Position numbers and translations under genes: made by a program. This document shows, in pieces, positions 44,611-55,400 of a DNA stretch of 64,000 nucleotides. Source of the DNA: JBBQVS01 sp964250765 (GTDB taxonomy: Bacteria > Chloroflexota > Ktedonobacteria > Ktedonobacterales > Ktedonobacteraceae). The stretch spans positions 1 through 64,000 of the forward strand of contig CAXUHF010000001.1 of assembly GCA_964250765.1 (NCBI GenBank), read 5' to 3'. The stretch's first letter is position 1; the number at the start of each line of letters is the position of its first letter. The notes beneath the pieces are model-generated. The model was given only the letters and a program-made list of their open reading frames with translations. It was not told the DNA's origin and did no database searches.

Positions 44611-45936
44611 ATGAATAAGACATTACAACACACGTATCACCTCTATCATCACCAACCAAAGCCTCTTGCTCTAGAGAGTGTAAATGAACATGCTTGGTTG
44701 GTGAATAATGGAGTGAACTACAGTATAGTAGCTACGATACAGGCACGTACTCCCGAGGATGCCTACAAAGCTGTTCAGGAAAAGATGGTTGGGCATGGAA
44801 AATTGACACGATTTGTCGAGATACGGACAGGCAACCTCATGCGAGAAACATTTCCGGGGGATGTCCTCGTCGAAGAAAGAGGTGCTTGGATGATCGTTGC
44901 CGATCTACAGATACAGCGTATTCCCTATGAGACGAGCCAACCTTGGAAATCGTATTCACATCATTCATCCGTTGAATGCGTAAGCTGGTCTCCCAATGGG
45001 AAGCATCTAGCCGCTATTGGGAAAGACGTTCACATTCACAACCTTTATGAGAGTGAGGAACGCTCTACTTCTTCCTCATACCGCCGTCATGGAAATTGGA
45101 CCGGATATGCTATTGCATGGTCCCCCGATGGCAGTCGTATCGCTTCTGGGGGATACGATGGCGAGGTTCATGTGTGGAAGCCTGCTCCACATGCCGGATA
45201 CTCAAATGCTTCAACTGGGTCTATCTTGATCTGCAGGACAGAGGAAGGAGAGAGTAGGCAGGAAAAGATTTCGTGCATCGCCTGGTCTGCTGATTCTAAG
45301 ACATTCATTGCTGGAAGAAATAAAGGCTCGGTCATTCAATGGAACGCGTTGACAGGGGAGTGTCTGCACATTTTTCCACGTCATAAGGGAGATGTGAATG
45401 CGCTTGCGTATGCACCTGATGGAATTCGTATAGCATCAGCGAGTGACGATGGGACGATACGTGTTTGGGGTATTGGACAAGATACTACTCAAGACGTTAT
45501 ATGTCAGCATCCTGGAAAGGTATCTTCATTTGCGTGGTCTCCAGACAGTTCGCTCATTGTCTCTTCATGTGAAGATGAGGATCAGTCCCTGCATTTCTGG
45601 AATCCGTCAACGGGCGATCCAGGTGAGCAAATTCCCTTATCCATTTACTCTACGAAAATACTAGGCATTAATACCGTCGCTTGGTCGCCAGATGGGAGAT
45701 TCATAGTGGCAGGATGTGATGATGGAACACTGCAGATGATCAATGTGATACGTAGGCAACACATTCTCACTTACCGTATAGGGAATAACCACCGTGTCAA
45801 TTCCATTGCATGGTCGCCCGACGGGAACTGTTTTGTGTCTGGCGGAAGTGATGGATGGGGGAATGATGGGCGTGTGAGGATTTGGCAGGTGAAAGAAACA
45901 GACGGAACAATAGTGAAAGAAGCACGAACGAGCTAA
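44611..45936 (+). CDS. WD40 beta-propeller protein
   Basis: A 441-residue protein. After a 115-residue N-terminal region (with NYSIVATIQARTPEDAYKAV), six to seven WD40 blades follow, each with a (V/I)xWSPDG core: VSWSPNGKHLAAI, IAWSPDGSRIASG, IAWSADSKTFIAG, LAYAPDGIRIASA, FAWSPDSSLIVSS, VAWSPDGRFIVAG, IAWSPDGNCFVSG. Propellers of this type scaffold protein complexes. The N-terminal domain is not recognised. AAGGAAAACAGCT precedes the ATG, just after a hairpin. Large WD40 sets are typical of Ktedonobacteria and cyanobacteria. Confidence 0.9.
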   Translation: MNKTLQHTYHLYHHQPKPLALESVNEHAWLVNNGVNYSIVATIQARTPEDAYKAVQEKMVGHGKLTRFVEIRTGNLMRETFPGDVLVEERGAWMIVADLQIQRIPYETSQPWKSYSHHSSVECVSWSPNGKHLAAIGKDVHIHNLYESEERSTSSSYRRHGNWTGYAIAWSPDGSRIASGGYDGEVHVWKPAPHAGYSNASTGSILICRTEEGESRQEKISCIAWSADSKTFIAGRNKGSVIQWNALTGECLHIFPRHKGDVNALAYAPDGIRIASASDDGTIRVWGIGQDTTQDVICQHPGKVSSFAWSPDSSLIVSSCEDEDQSLHFWNPSTGDPGEQIPLSIYSTKILGINTVAWSPDGRFIVAGCDDGTLQMINVIRRQHILTYRIGNNHRVNSIAWSPDGNCFVSGGSDGWGNDGRVRIWQVKETDGTIVKEARTS

Positions 45937-45976
45937 CTTTGTTTTTACATGGCTGTATATTCCTCCATCCCTTGAT

Positions 45977-46009
45977 AAAAGCTCTCACGTATTTTCGTGA
46001 GGGCTTTTT
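45977..46009 (+). terminator. Intrinsic terminator / leader hairpin before 46037
   Basis: AAAAGCTCTCACG (45977-45989) pairs with CGTGAGGGCTTTT (45996-46008, one G-T pair), overlapping the T-run. The next ATG is 28 bases downstream. Confidence 0.85.
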
Positions 46010-46036
46010 CTATTGCCGATAACATAGGAGTTCTTT

Positions 46037-46435
46037 ATGCCTAACAAGAGAATACAGAAAAAACGCTTGAACGCTAAGACTCAACTTAAGCTACTCGAAC
46101 TACGAGAGAAGAGATCACGGGTGCAAGGAGACAGAAATTTCCAAAGCTTTGCATTAGTGGGAAGTGCTCGACTTGATGAAGCTTGGATGCTGAAACGAGA
46201 GCAAAACGGTATTCATGCTCCATCTGGACTCCTCACGACACTCAGAAAACTTGTGGACCAACTCGATAACTATCAATTAGCAGATAGATGTATTTGTGAT
46301 GAGTTGAGTAGTGATACTTTGTGTACCTTCTGTATAACTACTGCTGTACTCAAAGAGGGCAATCGTTGGATTGCTATGCTTCGCCGTGCTTCAAGTCGCT
46401 GTACGTGTGAAGCTCTTTCCATCCACTCTTACTGA
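46037..46435 (+). CDS. Small basic cysteine-containing protein
   Basis: A 132-residue protein. The first 35 residues are very basic (KRIQKKRLNAKTQLK; REKRSR). The middle is helical. CICDELSSDTLCTFC near residue 85 gives four cysteines, a possible zinc site. No family was recognised; nucleic-acid binding is plausible from the basic start. AGGAG precedes the ATG. Confidence 0.5.
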   Translation: MPNKRIQKKRLNAKTQLKLLELREKRSRVQGDRNFQSFALVGSARLDEAWMLKREQNGIHAPSGLLTTLRKLVDQLDNYQLADRCICDELSSDTLCTFCITTAVLKEGNRWIAMLRRASSRCTCEALSIHSY

Positions 46436-46451
46436 CATTCTGTTTGATTGT

Positions 46452-46490
46452 CACAAGGTAGAAATGACAGCGAAACATTTCTACCTTGTG
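46452..46490 (+). promoter_or_regulatory. 15-bp leader hairpin without T-run before the receiver gene
   Basis: CACAAGGTAGAAATG (46452-46466) pairs perfectly with CATTTCTACCTTGTG (46476-46490). No T-run follows. The next ATG is 49 bases downstream. The left half begins 17 bases after the previous stop. Confidence 0.75.
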
Positions 46491-46539
46491 TAGTACACGT
46501 GGCTCAAGGTAGCACTTCCAGAGAGGTAGAGCAAAATCT

Positions 46540-46932
46540 ATGGATACTACACGAAAACATCCACTCGTCTTGGTCGTCGATCCCTCTCCAACACTTAGAA
46601 AGATTATGGAACTCGTATTTAGCCGCGAAGGAGGGGAAGTGCTTCAATATAGCGATCCTGTTCAGGTTTTGAAGGCGGCGAGGGCAAGCAACTTACCAGT
46701 ACCAGATATTGCCTTTGTGAATCTTACCCTTTCTAACCTAAGTGCATACTATTGTATCTGGCATCTCAAATCACACCCCGCTTTTAAACGTATGGCGATC
46801 ATTGCTATATCCAAGCACAATAGCGGTCTCTTTAGGCTCATAGCTAAGCTTGCTGGAGCAATCGCTTATCTACCTAAGCCATTTACTACGGCGCAACTCT
46901 ACACGCTTGTTTTGGAGCATTCGCAACACTAA
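46540..46932 (+). CDS. Pseudo-receiver domain (CheY-like, phosphoacceptor Asp replaced by Asn)
   Basis: A 130-residue single receiver domain. The first acidic residue D14 is in VLVVDPSP, where most receivers have DD. The phosphoacceptor in PDIAFVNLTLSN is N61, where family members have Asp. The conserved Ser is in AIS91 and the Lys in YLPKPF is K113. With Asn at the acceptor it cannot be phosphorylated normally, so it probably signals by binding alone. It carries no output domain. No histidine kinase is nearby. Confidence 0.8.
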   Translation: MDTTRKHPLVLVVDPSPTLRKIMELVFSREGGEVLQYSDPVQVLKAARASNLPVPDIAFVNLTLSNLSAYYCIWHLKSHPAFKRMAIIAISKHNSGLFRLIAKLAGAIAYLPKPFTTAQLYTLVLEHSQH

Positions 46933-47013
46933 TTTCTTACAAAAGTCCGAATACAACAAGCCCGTCTGAAAGAGAATGTCACTGTATTCTCTTTGACATT
47001 TATAGAAGCATTT

Positions 47014-47059
47014 AAAAAGTGCGTAGTCAAGACACATGTTCTTTGACTACGCACTTTTT
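47014..47059 (+). terminator. 17-bp intrinsic terminator / leader hairpin before 47082
   Basis: AAAAAGTGCGTAGTCAA (47014-47030) pairs with its exact complement ending in TTTTT (47043-47059). The next ATG is 22 bases downstream. A frame that starts inside the hairpin is rejected. Confidence 0.9.
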
Positions 47060-47081
47060 ACGTATAAAGAAAGGACCTTAT

Positions 47082-47705
47082 ATGTCTCAAGAACCGGTTC
47101 AACCAGTTCCCTTCAATCTCACACCAGAACTTACCGCTCTTCTAGAGAGTTCAGATATTGCTTACGAACTCATAAGTGAAAGCTTTGGAATTAGTTTGGA
47201 GGGCATTGAGCGTAGTGTTGAGCAACTTCACTATGTCATGCCAAGTCTCACCCTGTCTAATTCACACATTATCGCCTTCCTACTGAGTGAAATTGTAAAT
47301 GCAGCATTTCTCGATACACCTTCTGATGAAATCTTGGAACAGCAGGACAAACAGTCAATAGAGCAAAAGATAGAGCAGATTGCTCAGACCTACTATACAG
47401 GTAGTCTTTGGGATATATTTGAGTCTCTTGCGTTTTGTTTGAGAATGGTCGAAATAGGGCACATGAACTATCTCAAGAAAGAGACGCGTGCATCCCGAAA
47501 GGAGTTTCTGCAACAGATAGTGAATGCTACACGGCCTGCCTGTAAGCTTGCATCAATGGGATATCCAGAAGCCATGCAGATAATCTTTCGTAGGTTTACT
47601 GAATTGGGTGTCGCTGCCGAACAAGCTGTGGAACTTACGTTACAAGAAGACCGTAGATCGTACAACTCTGTTACTTCAAATAGGGGAACTCATATGAGAG
47701 AATAG
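47082..47705 (+). CDS. Hypothetical helical protein
   Basis: A 207-residue protein with no recognised domain, mostly helix (LTPELTALLESSDIAYELI; LSNSHIIAFLLSEIVNAAF; QSIEQKIEQIAQTYY). The ATG at 47082 follows AAAGGACC. It is the last rightward gene before the leftward defence-like block. A 12-bp hairpin (47721-47760) lies just after its stop. Confidence 0.45.
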   Translation: MSQEPVQPVPFNLTPELTALLESSDIAYELISESFGISLEGIERSVEQLHYVMPSLTLSNSHIIAFLLSEIVNAAFLDTPSDEILEQQDKQSIEQKIEQIAQTYYTGSLWDIFESLAFCLRMVEIGHMNYLKKETRASRKEFLQQIVNATRPACKLASMGYPEAMQIIFRRFTELGVAAEQAVELTLQEDRRSYNSVTSNRGTHMRE

Positions 47706-47720
47706 AAGCACTTCCCCACG

Positions 47721-47760
47721 AACAGCTTCTTCTACAATAAAAGTACATGAAGAAGCTGTT
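47721..47760. terminator. 12-bp hairpin at the junction with the leftward block
   Basis: AACAGCTTCTTC (47721-47732) pairs with GAAGAAGCTGTT (47749-47760). No T-run follows on either strand. It lies between the rightward array and the leftward nuclease gene and may act as a barrier or RNA end. Confidence 0.5.
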
Positions 47761-47967
47761 TACCAAAGAGCGTTTTGTGTAAGGTGTTTATGACAGACAA
47801 CGTTTTCATCGTCTATCATTGATGACATCATTGCTATGAAGTGCTGTTACATCAGCTAATGAGATAACAGCACTCCTCAGGTAGTGCTAGAGCTAAAATG
47901 GATGAATTGTAATGGTGATAAAAGTGCCTGTTTCAGGAAGCTAGTGCTTCTTTTATATACAAGATGG

Positions 47968-48735
47968 TTATTGTTTTTGCTCTTGGAGTATAGGGATAGT
48001 TTCTTTGGCCTGCGCCAATATCTTTTCGCTTCTGATACGGTCTGGATTGAGAGATACGCCTTGGATAAAGTGGATACCTACTGAGGTTTCATCGTTCACA
48101 AGAAAATCCCTGTTTGCATGATTGAGTGTAATAAATCTTAGAGCAGCTTCTTTTGCAAGTAAAACTCCCATATAGTAGTTACGAGCATCGTTTGTGAAGG
48201 GAGACCATCGAGCCGGAGGTATTTGAGTAGATCGCTTTACTTCGATAAGTACCGAGGGAGTGTGCTCTGGAGTGAGGAGCATCGCATCAATATCATTACG
48301 AACATACTCTCTAGGAAGACTTTCTCTTGCCCAATCTTGAAAAGCATCATTAGTGCGCCTATTAACTTCTTTCGTAGTACCGAGTACAGTTCGGTTTGTA
48401 CCCAGCAAAGCTTGTATCGTACTTTGAGCTTCTTCCTTCCTAATCACTTTGTTATTAATAAGCAGAGTTGCACGAGGGTTGCTATATAAGTCTGGAGGAT
48501 ACTCAATGTATAGCATTGGCAAGCTAATTCTAGAGGCAATATACTTGCCGCTCTCGAAAAGAAAATTACGGTGAGCTTGAGTAGTCTTCGTCTCGGTAGA
48601 AATGTTAAAAGAGAGACCCAGAAGCCTTACGCCATTATTGATCCGTTCTCCCCATATGAGCACGTCTCCCGCTTCTCCACTCACAACCAACCGATCATGA
48701 AAATGATCCTGTAAGTATCGTAATAAATTGTCCAA
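47968..48735 (-). CDS. PD-(D/E)XK nuclease-like protein of a defence islet
   Basis: A 255-residue protein. NDIDAMLL followed by SVLIEVKRS (about residues 150-170) is the D...ExK active site of the PD-(D/E)XK superfamily. The N-terminal 140 residues are not recognised. The start is TTG at 48735, which has a canonical AAGGAGG site 6 bases away; no ATG has one. It stands 250 bases downstream of the helicase gene on the same strand. In context it may be the cutting subunit of the restriction-like three-gene set, or an independent nuclease. Confidence 0.65.
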   Translation of the reverse strand: MDNLLRYLQDHFHDRLVVSGEAGDVLIWGERINNGVRLLGLSFNISTETKTTQAHRNFLFESGKYIASRISLPMLYIEYPPDLYSNPRATLLINNKVIRKEEAQSTIQALLGTNRTVLGTTKEVNRRTNDAFQDWARESLPREYVRNDIDAMLLTPEHTPSVLIEVKRSTQIPPARWSPFTNDARNYYMGVLLAKEAALRFITLNHANRDFLVNDETSVGIHFIQGVSLNPDRIRSEKILAQAKETIPILQEQKQ

Positions 48736-48986
48736 AAAATACCTCCTTCACTACACGCATTTTCTTAGCCGTTTCTAACTGTTAAGGACGGGACAATTTC
48801 TAAAACAAATCTTGGTGCATACTGAGATAGTGTAAACGTTTTACGTGTTTTGCTAGTATGGATATGAGTATTGTATCACAAAAAGCGCATATCTCTCGAT
48901 AATTCCTGATAAGAAGAGCCTTGTATCGTTACTCTTTGCGGCGTTAACATATTTCCAGATAAGAACACACGTACTTCAGCATTTCA

Positions 48987-51900
48987 CTATTTTTCTTTCT
49001 CAATAGGAAATGCTTGGCTACAAATAAGCCTCACTTCTTCATCCTCATCCATACGTTGGTAATTGTCAGTCCAAGACTGCATATTATGTTGAAAGTATAT
49101 TTGTCCCAGGCTCTTTAGCAAATCGCGCTGTGTAATTGCATTCTTCCGTAAGAGATTGACCTCACGATTAACAGCGGTTGTAATAGGTCCTCTAAATGCT
49201 TTTTCCAAAATGTTTATTTGTGCTCTCTCGTCTTCATCTGTATCACGCTTAAATAATTCGCGTAACTCTCGTAAGATATAGCGTTGACTCTGTGTGAGAG
49301 ACAGTGTATGTTCGCGTTCTGCTTTCCGATGCTTTACCTCTTCTGCAAAGGCACGCTTCACACGCATCACTGCTTTATTATACTGTGCAGGCAAAGTTCC
49401 TATAGCTTCCTCGGGAGTCGCTTTGATCATTCCTAAAATGCGAGGGAGATCGCGCGAAATAATTTCTCCTTGCTCATTAAGCAGGAAGAGTTGCTGATAT
49501 CGACCTGCTTGACAGAAGACGTAGAGTCCTTGTTGTGGGGAGGCGACTTTCGCCGACCGAATGCCATCTCTTAGGGTGGCAATGCGCTCATATTCACTAG
49601 GATTGTCTTTACGCAATTGTCTCATGATCTCTTCTGCTTCGTTTAGATCTAAGAACTCCTCTTCTTCCTCAAAAAGGCTGAGCTGGTTGCCATCATTTCC
49701 ATAAATTGCATACATTGCCTCTTCGTTGAGTTGCTCTGTCCGATCAAGAATCGTTGAGTCCTCACCAATTGTGTTGTGAATCTCTTGAATGCGGTGATGA
49801 AGCTTTTGGCGTAGGCCGAGATTCTTCTCAATCCCTGTTTCTGGCAGAAAATTGAAGCCATAAATCACTTCGTGTTCACTACCGATACGATCAATACGGC
49901 CAAATCGCTGAATAAGGCGGACTGGATTCCAATGTAGGTCGTAATTAATTATTATGTTACAGTCCTGCATATTTAAGCCTTCCGCCAATACATCCGTCGC
50001 AATCAGCGTTGATATTTCGCTTTCGTTCACCGAAAATAGATACTCTGGGTTTGCTTTCGGAGCAAATCTACCCACGATCCGTGCTTTGTCTTTGTCACCA
50101 CTGTAGATAACCTCAATGTCACTCCGTTTTCTTGCAGGATTCAGATTTTCGGCGAGGTAACGAGCAGTATCGGCGTATTGAGTGAATATAAGTTGCTTGC
50201 CTCCCTTCTCACGAGCTTTATCGAGGTATTGTTTGAGTTTCTGAAGTTTTGCATCTTGATCAGGCGTGATTGGCTCAACTAGTAAGAGAATCTTTTCAAG
50301 TAGGTAAATATCGTGTTTGATAGATTGCTGTAAACGGTCCAACTCAAAATCATGAGCCTTATATTTTCCCGAGACTGTTTGCAGTGCATCCAGTAGCTCA
50401 GTTTCTTCTATATAATCGGATTCGTAGAGAATACTTTGTGCATCATCACCGGCGGGAATAATTCCTTGTGACAAGGCACTAAGGAATGATGTATGAACAG
50501 AGATCAAGCGGCGCACAGTCTCTCGAAATGCATAGACACTTGACTCAAAACGCTTGAAAAGGAGTGTACGCATCAGTCCACGTAAGTTTGTACCTGCTCG
50601 TAACATGGTCGCGTAAGGTTCCTGTTTTTGCTTGCTCTTGATAACGTAGTGCCACAACCCATAACGTGCATAGGTAAGTTCCTCTTCTAGTAGAGAAACA
50701 AACTGATCTTTGTGTGCTTTCCCTATATATCCTTGTAATTTTTGATATAATCCGTGATAGGTATCTTCGATGCTGTACTCAATTGTTTCTAGTACGCGTT
50801 TAGGAAAGAACTGATGTCTTCCCCCAACCAGAACATATGCTTTCCTCTGGCCTTCCAGATATTCTCTGAACTGTGAAGACTCGAGTGGTTGCTGTGTTTC
50901 TGCATCGTATCCGTACCAGCGAAGAATGTGATTGCGGGTGCGACGAATCAAAATATTGACAAGGAGTTCTGGAAGCTTACGCTCACCTTTTTCAATCAGC
51001 TTAAAATAGTCTTTGAGAATTGGAGGATCGATAGGTAAGTTCGTCTTATCATCTTGATGGAATAACTTAATTTGGTGGTACACATCCCAGGCACTCTTGT
51101 TACGCGGGGTTGCTGTCAAGAAGCAGCAACGCTTTCCCGTTGCGAGAAATGATTGTACAACTTTGTAACGCTGTGTATCAGGATGACGTAAATTATGACT
51201 TTCGTCAATCAGCACGAAATCTCGGTCGCGGTACTTTGGATCTTTGACTAAAAAATTAAATGTTCCATCATCGCCACCACGTAAATAGCCCATTGAGATA
51301 ACACGGGCATTGAGCTGATACACTTCGTTGGCTCGCTCCCACATGTCCACTAATGGAGCAGGGCAGATAATGAGAGGACGGGAATGTTCAGTACGCTCGA
51401 AGTGTTTGACGATGGCTGCTCCGATATAACTCTTCCCAAGCCCCACGACATCAGAGACAAACGCACCTCCAAAGTCACGTATAATCTGAATTGCTTGACG
51501 CACAGCAACTTTCTGGAAATCTGCCAGTCGAGAAGTAATTTCATCGTTCCACAAAATGTCTTTGGTGTCATCCCCTTCTAAACGATCTTTCACTAAGGTG
51601 TAGAGGGTTTTCATATAGATGTCGTAAGGACTTGTAGCGGTAATAGCCCAGGACTGCTGCATTTCGCGCATTAACTTCTCGTCAAAATCTTGCGACTCGT
51701 TCCAAAGTTCATCGAACCACTCTACCAACTCAGCATGATTATCGTTTCCTTGCACGACAACATTTAGTTCGGTATTATGGCTAACTCCTGATAGGGTAAG
51801 GTTAGACGAACCAATAATAGCAATTCCCTTCTCATGACGTTCAACAGGGTTGCCAATACGATCAAAAAGCGTGTTGTAGTAGTCAAAGATGTACGCTTTT

Positions 51901-52337
51901 GCATGCAAACGACCTTTTGTATACACACGCACATTCAGACGTTTTTCACTAATCATGCGAACAAGAGTTTTCACTAGGAATTCGTTCTGGTCTGTTTGGT
52001 CCATTCGTTCAACAAGAGAGCGAACATTTGTGGCTGTTTCATTAGCCATACGACTTGACTCTGTACGTTTAGGATAGGTTTGTGACTCAAGCGTATCGCG
52101 TACCAATTCTAGTCGTTGATATCCTTCAGCTAATTGCTCTAATGTCTCCCGGTTGGTGGTATTGCCTATAAGCAGGCGAAGCTCTTTCACGTTTTCTAAG
52201 CGGTCCGCGATACTCTCTAAGCCAGACAGAAAAAAGTAACCGACTGCAAATCGTGCAGTTTCGGTACTCTCAAGCATGCGGTTAATATGAGTGACTAATT
52301 TTTCTGTGCGATTATCTATAATGTCATGAGTAGGCAT
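48987..52337 (-). CDS. PLD-nuclease / SNF2-type helicase fusion
   Basis: A 1116-residue protein. Residues of about 10-240 form a phospholipase-D-type domain with one HKD motif (GRLHAKAYIFD near 142, then GSSNLTLSG), a single copy as in dimeric PLD nucleases. From about 280 it is an SF2 SNF2/RapA-like motor: VVGLGKS (Walker A), LIDESHN (Walker B), LTATPRNK, then GGKQLIFTQYADTARYL and QRFGRIDRIG (motif VI). The motor and PLD domain would translocate on and cut DNA. PLD-helicase plus adenine methyltransferase neighbours recall DISARM-type and related systems, though those have different gene sets. The gene is leftward, with the methyltransferase 157 bases upstream. Confidence 0.85.
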   Translation of the reverse strand: MPTHDIIDNRTEKLVTHINRMLESTETARFAVGYFFLSGLESIADRLENVKELRLLIGNTTNRETLEQLAEGYQRLELVRDTLESQTYPKRTESSRMANETATNVRSLVERMDQTDQNEFLVKTLVRMISEKRLNVRVYTKGRLHAKAYIFDYYNTLFDRIGNPVERHEKGIAIIGSSNLTLSGVSHNTELNVVVQGNDNHAELVEWFDELWNESQDFDEKLMREMQQSWAITATSPYDIYMKTLYTLVKDRLEGDDTKDILWNDEITSRLADFQKVAVRQAIQIIRDFGGAFVSDVVGLGKSYIGAAIVKHFERTEHSRPLIICPAPLVDMWERANEVYQLNARVISMGYLRGGDDGTFNFLVKDPKYRDRDFVLIDESHNLRHPDTQRYKVVQSFLATGKRCCFLTATPRNKSAWDVYHQIKLFHQDDKTNLPIDPPILKDYFKLIEKGERKLPELLVNILIRRTRNHILRWYGYDAETQQPLESSQFREYLEGQRKAYVLVGGRHQFFPKRVLETIEYSIEDTYHGLYQKLQGYIGKAHKDQFVSLLEEELTYARYGLWHYVIKSKQKQEPYATMLRAGTNLRGLMRTLLFKRFESSVYAFRETVRRLISVHTSFLSALSQGIIPAGDDAQSILYESDYIEETELLDALQTVSGKYKAHDFELDRLQQSIKHDIYLLEKILLLVEPITPDQDAKLQKLKQYLDKAREKGGKQLIFTQYADTARYLAENLNPARKRSDIEVIYSGDKDKARIVGRFAPKANPEYLFSVNESEISTLIATDVLAEGLNMQDCNIIINYDLHWNPVRLIQRFGRIDRIGSEHEVIYGFNFLPETGIEKNLGLRQKLHHRIQEIHNTIGEDSTILDRTEQLNEEAMYAIYGNDGNQLSLFEEEEEFLDLNEAEEIMRQLRKDNPSEYERIATLRDGIRSAKVASPQQGLYVFCQAGRYQQLFLLNEQGEIISRDLPRILGMIKATPEEAIGTLPAQYNKAVMRVKRAFAEEVKHRKAEREHTLSLTQSQRYILRELRELFKRDTDEDERAQINILEKAFRGPITTAVNREVNLLRKNAITQRDLLKSLGQIYFQHNMQSWTDNYQRMDEDEEVRLICSQAFPIEKEK

Positions 52338-52494
52338 GGTATATCACTGTACCTTGTAGGATGATAGGATGTATTGATACGAATGAGATGTTAGAAGCAT
52401 GTTCCAGATAAGGAAAGGTCTAACACTAATGAGCAGATGGCGTGCTAGTCAGTGCAAAAGATGTACAATAATAGCATTTCTTTCCTCTATCCTA

Positions 52495-55400
52495 CTACAG
52501 TGGTAACGAACCTGCCCACAAATCGTTCGTGCTGTTAACAATCATTTTGTGCTTGCTACTTTCAACCGTCTCTGATGGCTTGCTCGTTTGTAGACTCGTA
52601 GCTTTTTTAAGGCGTGAGCCTACGAGGTGTATCACTGCTTCGTACACAGCGTCACGCTCTGTTGTGGTAAGACCAAAAATATCGAAGATGAAGTCGTCGA
52701 GATTATGCCAGGCTATATCAAAAAGATTTGAGTTCATCTCTTTGTGCTTCTGTTCCTCAGAAAGGACAAGTTTACGTGCTGGTAGATTGTAAACTGGTTG
52801 GAATACGCTTTCTGCAATTGCCTCTGTTTTCGTAGTGCCATTCAAGACTGGTACTAAAGTATAATCGGAGACCATCATGCTTCTAGCTCCACCACCCAGA
52901 CCTGCACGGTTATATATTTCAAATAGTAGAGCACCTATAGCCGAATTCAGGTAGACAAGTGTTGTGGTAGAAAGCTTCGCGTAATAGAGACGGCAATCGA
53001 CTGAATACATATTGGGATTATAAAATACAGCAGATGTATTATGTGCTTCCTTGACAAAAATACTATTCGCCGCCTCAGTAGATACTGACCACCATCTTCC
53101 TCTTCCACTGACGCTTGAGTTTTTGTGAAAGCCTTGTGACTCGCCCCATTGAATATACTCCAAAGCAGCAGTTCCCTTAAGTTCTGCTTTTGTTTTTTGA
53201 CAAAGAAACAAGTTGTTTTTGAGCATACTTGACTGAACCAAAATACTTCTACAATCGGTAGGGCTTTTGATTATAGGTTGCAAGAACTCCTCTTCAATAT
53301 GCCACTGTTTTGCTCTCTTCTCATCAAGATAGAAAAACTCGTTCGCTCCTGTTTTAACTCCGTAACGAACCTCAGTAATATCACGCAAATGTACCAGTCT
53401 ATCTCTCCCTTTCTGCATAAGGACCCAATAGATATCTGGGGCGCGCAAGTATTTACCTCCCAATTTATTCCCCGTGTAAGAGGAGACCTGAGTAAGCGCA
53501 TGCTGTGTTACATTGTTTTGCCTTTTTGTGCCTATAGTACGTGATTGTTTTCCCTTTAACAGGGTACTTCCTTCGTCGAATAATGCACGCTGGTTGATAG
53601 GATAGGTTCGGTACAATAAAGTTGTTATAGGCTCTGTAGTACTCTCAATATGTTTGAAGATTTCAGACGCAAGGACTTGCTCAAAATCAACAGTAAAAAG
53701 CACAAATCGCGTGATGGCATCCTGTCCAGCTCTATCGCGAGTACCAGGCGGTGATAAAAGTACAATGACAGTATTCACGTCAGCAGTTGCGAACGAGCGT
53801 TTGGCTGCATTGTCGATAATCATTTTTACTTTACAGTATTGTAAGAGAAATTCCTGTAATACTGCCCCGTACCCTACGTCAAGCCAAGAATTAGATGTAA
53901 TGAAGCAGAAGGAGCCATGAGCATTTAAGAGATGAAGGCCATGCAGATAGAAATAGACGTAGAGATCACTCTTCGCATCCAGTTCATGAAATGCTTTCTG
54001 ACTGTTGAGGTTGTACAGGAAAAAATCAGGAAAAGCTTGATGTGCAATTTGAGCGAGTAAACGCTTATATTCTCGTTTTTTCTCTGCATCTACTTCCCTA
54101 CGTGGTACGAGAGGATTAGAGATATTTTCTTGGCGAACATACGGCGGGTTTCCAATGACAATATCAAAACCTTCACGATGATCATTGCTAAATATCTCAA
54201 CAAAGCCGATATCCCAAACAAAAGGTATCTCTTGGTCGGGGTTGGCAAGAATAGTGTGAACCTTTCTTAATGTGTCGAGTTCATCTGCTTTTGTCTCGAT
54301 TTCCTTTTTCCACTGTTCTACCTCTACATTCACCTTTATGATGTTTTCTTCGTCTGAACTGTCGAGAAACGTTGATTGCTCAGGAAGAGCAAGCTTACTC
54401 TCTAGTACTGCTATCTCATTTTCTAGCTTGTCTTCTCGTTCCTGAATTATAGCAACAAAAACAGCACGCTCTTCTTCTTTTACCTCTTTGCTTGTTTTGA
54501 ACATGCAAGAGGCGTCGGAATTATAAAACTTCCCTTTCTCTTCTTGAAGAGCGATTAAGCGCCTGTGCAGCATTGACGTAATACCGCGTGTGGTCTGATT
54601 GTGTGCGAAGGTGACGTTGCCAACTTGCTGTAGAAGACTATCACCATGACGAATTTTAAAGGTAAAGTGAGGAAGAATGGGGTCCCGGCGATCATGGAGT
54701 TTGTTGAGCGGAAGATCAGACTCTACTGCTGCTTTAAGCCATAGACGCAACTCTGCAACACGCGCAGCCCACGCCATGACATCGACACCATAAAGACTCT
54801 GTCCAGTAATACGTTTTCTTCGTTCATACTTTGTCTCTTTTTGCCTGCGTCTTAAATAACTACTAGCACGTGCCTGTAAATCATCTAACACGTCGAGCAT
54901 ACCAACCAAGAATGCACCAGAGCCACAAGCAGGATCAAGAACAGTGACTTCACTTACGTGTGTATAAATCGTCTCCCAATAATTCTGGACCTTTACATCC
55001 TCATCTATCATGAGTTTTTCATGGGGATAGAGTGCAAAAACTATATCATAGAAAATACCTTTTTGAATGTGAGGAAGGTGATTGGCTAAGTAATCAACAA
55101 GAGTTAGACGACACATGAGATCAATTTCGGAGCGTGGTGTATAGAAAATACCTGCATCGCCGCGCTCATCAACTTCAGATGAGACATTTACTAAACTCTC
55201 ATACACACGCCCTATCATCTCTGGGTCTACAGCAACCTCTTGGTCGAGAGGGCTATCTTCTGCAATTGTGAAGTTATATCCCTCGAAAAATGCGAGTATT
55301 TCATAAAAACAAGCATCGCTGAGTATAAAATACTTTTGCTCGTCCAAAGGATCAGGAGCAAATAAACCACCAAGAAAGGGAGCTTCAGCGAAAATTTGTT

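Noticed and set aside
47884..48084. Rightward small frame before the nuclease gene
   Set aside because: It overlaps the 3' end of the leftward nuclease gene and lacks a ribosome site.
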